This document shows positions 63,300 to 64,000 of a DNA stretch of 64,000 bases, one piece after another. A program made the position numbers and the translations under genes. The notes under the pieces are model-generated. The model saw only the letters and a list, made by a program, of their open reading frames with translations. It ran no database searches and had not been told where the DNA came from. Origin of the DNA: Bryopsis sp. KO-2023 (Eukaryota; Chlorophyta; Ulvophyceae; Bryopsidales; Bryopsidaceae); the NCBI GenBank assembly GCA_030272585.1, contig BSYQ01000007.1, positions 3,848,001 to 3,912,000 of the forward strand, in the 5' to 3' direction. Numbering within the stretch: the first letter of the stretch is position 1; each line of letters begins with the position of its first letter.

Positions 63300-64000
63300 T
63301 TCAATACACGGCTCGGATTCTGGTATGACTTCACAAGACCCTCCCACTCCGTCAACTTTGCACGAACGAGGGGCACCAGTTCGTTCTCAGTCACTTCGCA
63401 TGCATCCAAATCCACTGAAGTCGCCGTGGATTCAGCCTCGCTCACAGCATAAGATGGGCCGGAGGGAGTGACCCCACTCTCTTCCGAAGTCTCCTCGAAA
63501 TTGCCCTCATTCTCAAGAGGGACCTCTGCTTCCTCCACATCAGAGGACTGCGAATTCCCAGAACTGCAACTACCCAAGCTGCTGACCTGGTCCGAATCGG
63601 GGTCCTCCCCGATCACCAGAGCCTCCGTCGCCATAAACTCATTGGAATCCCTGCGTCCAGTGAGGTCCAGAACAGACCTCAGTTGACCGATGGCGGCGTT
63701 GCCATCCAGGTCAGACTGCAGGACCTCTCTGATCTGCTCCATGACCCCATGCACTCCCTCGTAAGAAATCAGCAAGTGCTTAATGCAAGCGATGGCCCCA
63801 TCGAACTCTCCTTGCAAGCTTTTTTTCGCACTCTCCCCGAGGCCCTTCGTTGCCGAACCCCCCATCAGACGGCGAATCGCCGAAGCCGTGAGGGGGTTTT
63901 TGCCATCGAACATGGTCCGAAGGCTGCGGACCTTCGAAAAATCGGTGAATCGGTACGCAGGCAACCCATGGCTCTTGGCTGCGACCAGCTGAACGTTGTC
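63300..64000 (-). CDS. Exon of an unrecognised gene running off the window
   Basis: One open frame on the minus strand from the window end (DNVQLVAAKSHGLPAYRFTD...) to a GTGAGT donor just below 63300. The first part looks folded (FTDFSKVRSLRTMFDGKNPL, SAIRRLMGG, IACIKHLLISYEGVHGVMEQ). The second is acidic and Ser/Glu-rich (SSDVEEAEVPLENEGNFEE) and then returns to ENELVPLVRAKLTEWEGLV. Both ends are missing. I do not recognise the family. GC content is higher than in the flanking intron, which supports a true exon. Confidence 0.65.

Overview
The window is nuclear DNA from a eukaryote. Genes are split by many short GT-AG introns, the exons join in frame, and the spaces between genes are rich in T/A and in simple repeats. 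No rRNA, intact tRNA, operon or CRISPR array was seen. The gene set points to a green-lineage alga with motile cilia: a plant-type fimbrin, a RabA/Rab11 GTPase, a U-box/armadillo protein and an extensin-like fasciclin protein lie beside two cilium genes (a radial-spoke-7-like RIIa/EF-hand protein and MKS1). An early-branching flagellate streptophyte alga would fit. That placement is inference, not proof.

Layout. 1-2.5 kb: 3' part of a spermidine-synthase-like/METTL13-like methyltransferase (+). 3.1-8.5 kb: an 11-exon secreted protein with Cys-rich modules, a Ser/Pro stretch and three FAS1 domains (+). 10.1-11.7 kb: a small membrane protein with a large first intron that holds a duplicated segment (+). 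11.7-12.7 kb: local repeats and a minisatellite. 14.7-17.1 kb: Rab11/RabA (-), head to head with PUS10 (17.5-20.6 kb, +). 21.5-26.6 kb: fimbrin (+). 28.4-32.5 kb: U-box/ARM protein (+), tail to tail with the RSP7-like gene (32.8-35.0 kb, -), which is head to head with LTV1 (35.3-39.2 kb, +).

39.9-42.5 kb is a nest of mobile DNA. An 831-bp TA-flanked element with terminal inverted repeats sits inside a dispersed repeat that has an inverted copy at 61.7-62.2 kb. A miniature LTR element with two apparently identical 207-bp LTRs and a 5-bp target duplication sits inside a second repeat family. 43.1-43.9 kb: a small single-pass membrane protein (+). 44.2-50.9 kb: MKS1 (-), whose reading frame continues past the usual C-terminus into an immunoglobulin-like domain. 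53.1-54.5 kb: an unnamed protein (+). 54.9-57.4 kb: an F-box/LRR protein (+). 57.8-58.9 kb: a four-EF-hand protein, 5' end unresolved (-). 63.3-64.0 kb: one exon of an unrecognised gene running off the end (-).

For most genes the exon junctions were fitted by hand so that splice sites, phase and family similarity agree, and in most cases the summed exon length is a whole number of codons. No pathway links the neighbours. The strongest candidate for something new is the MKS1-immunoglobulin fusion. The other notable points are the freshly inserted miniature LTR element, the Cys-module/FAS1 protein with introns at the same place in each module, and the recurrent oligo(T)-oligo(G) junction tracts in introns.
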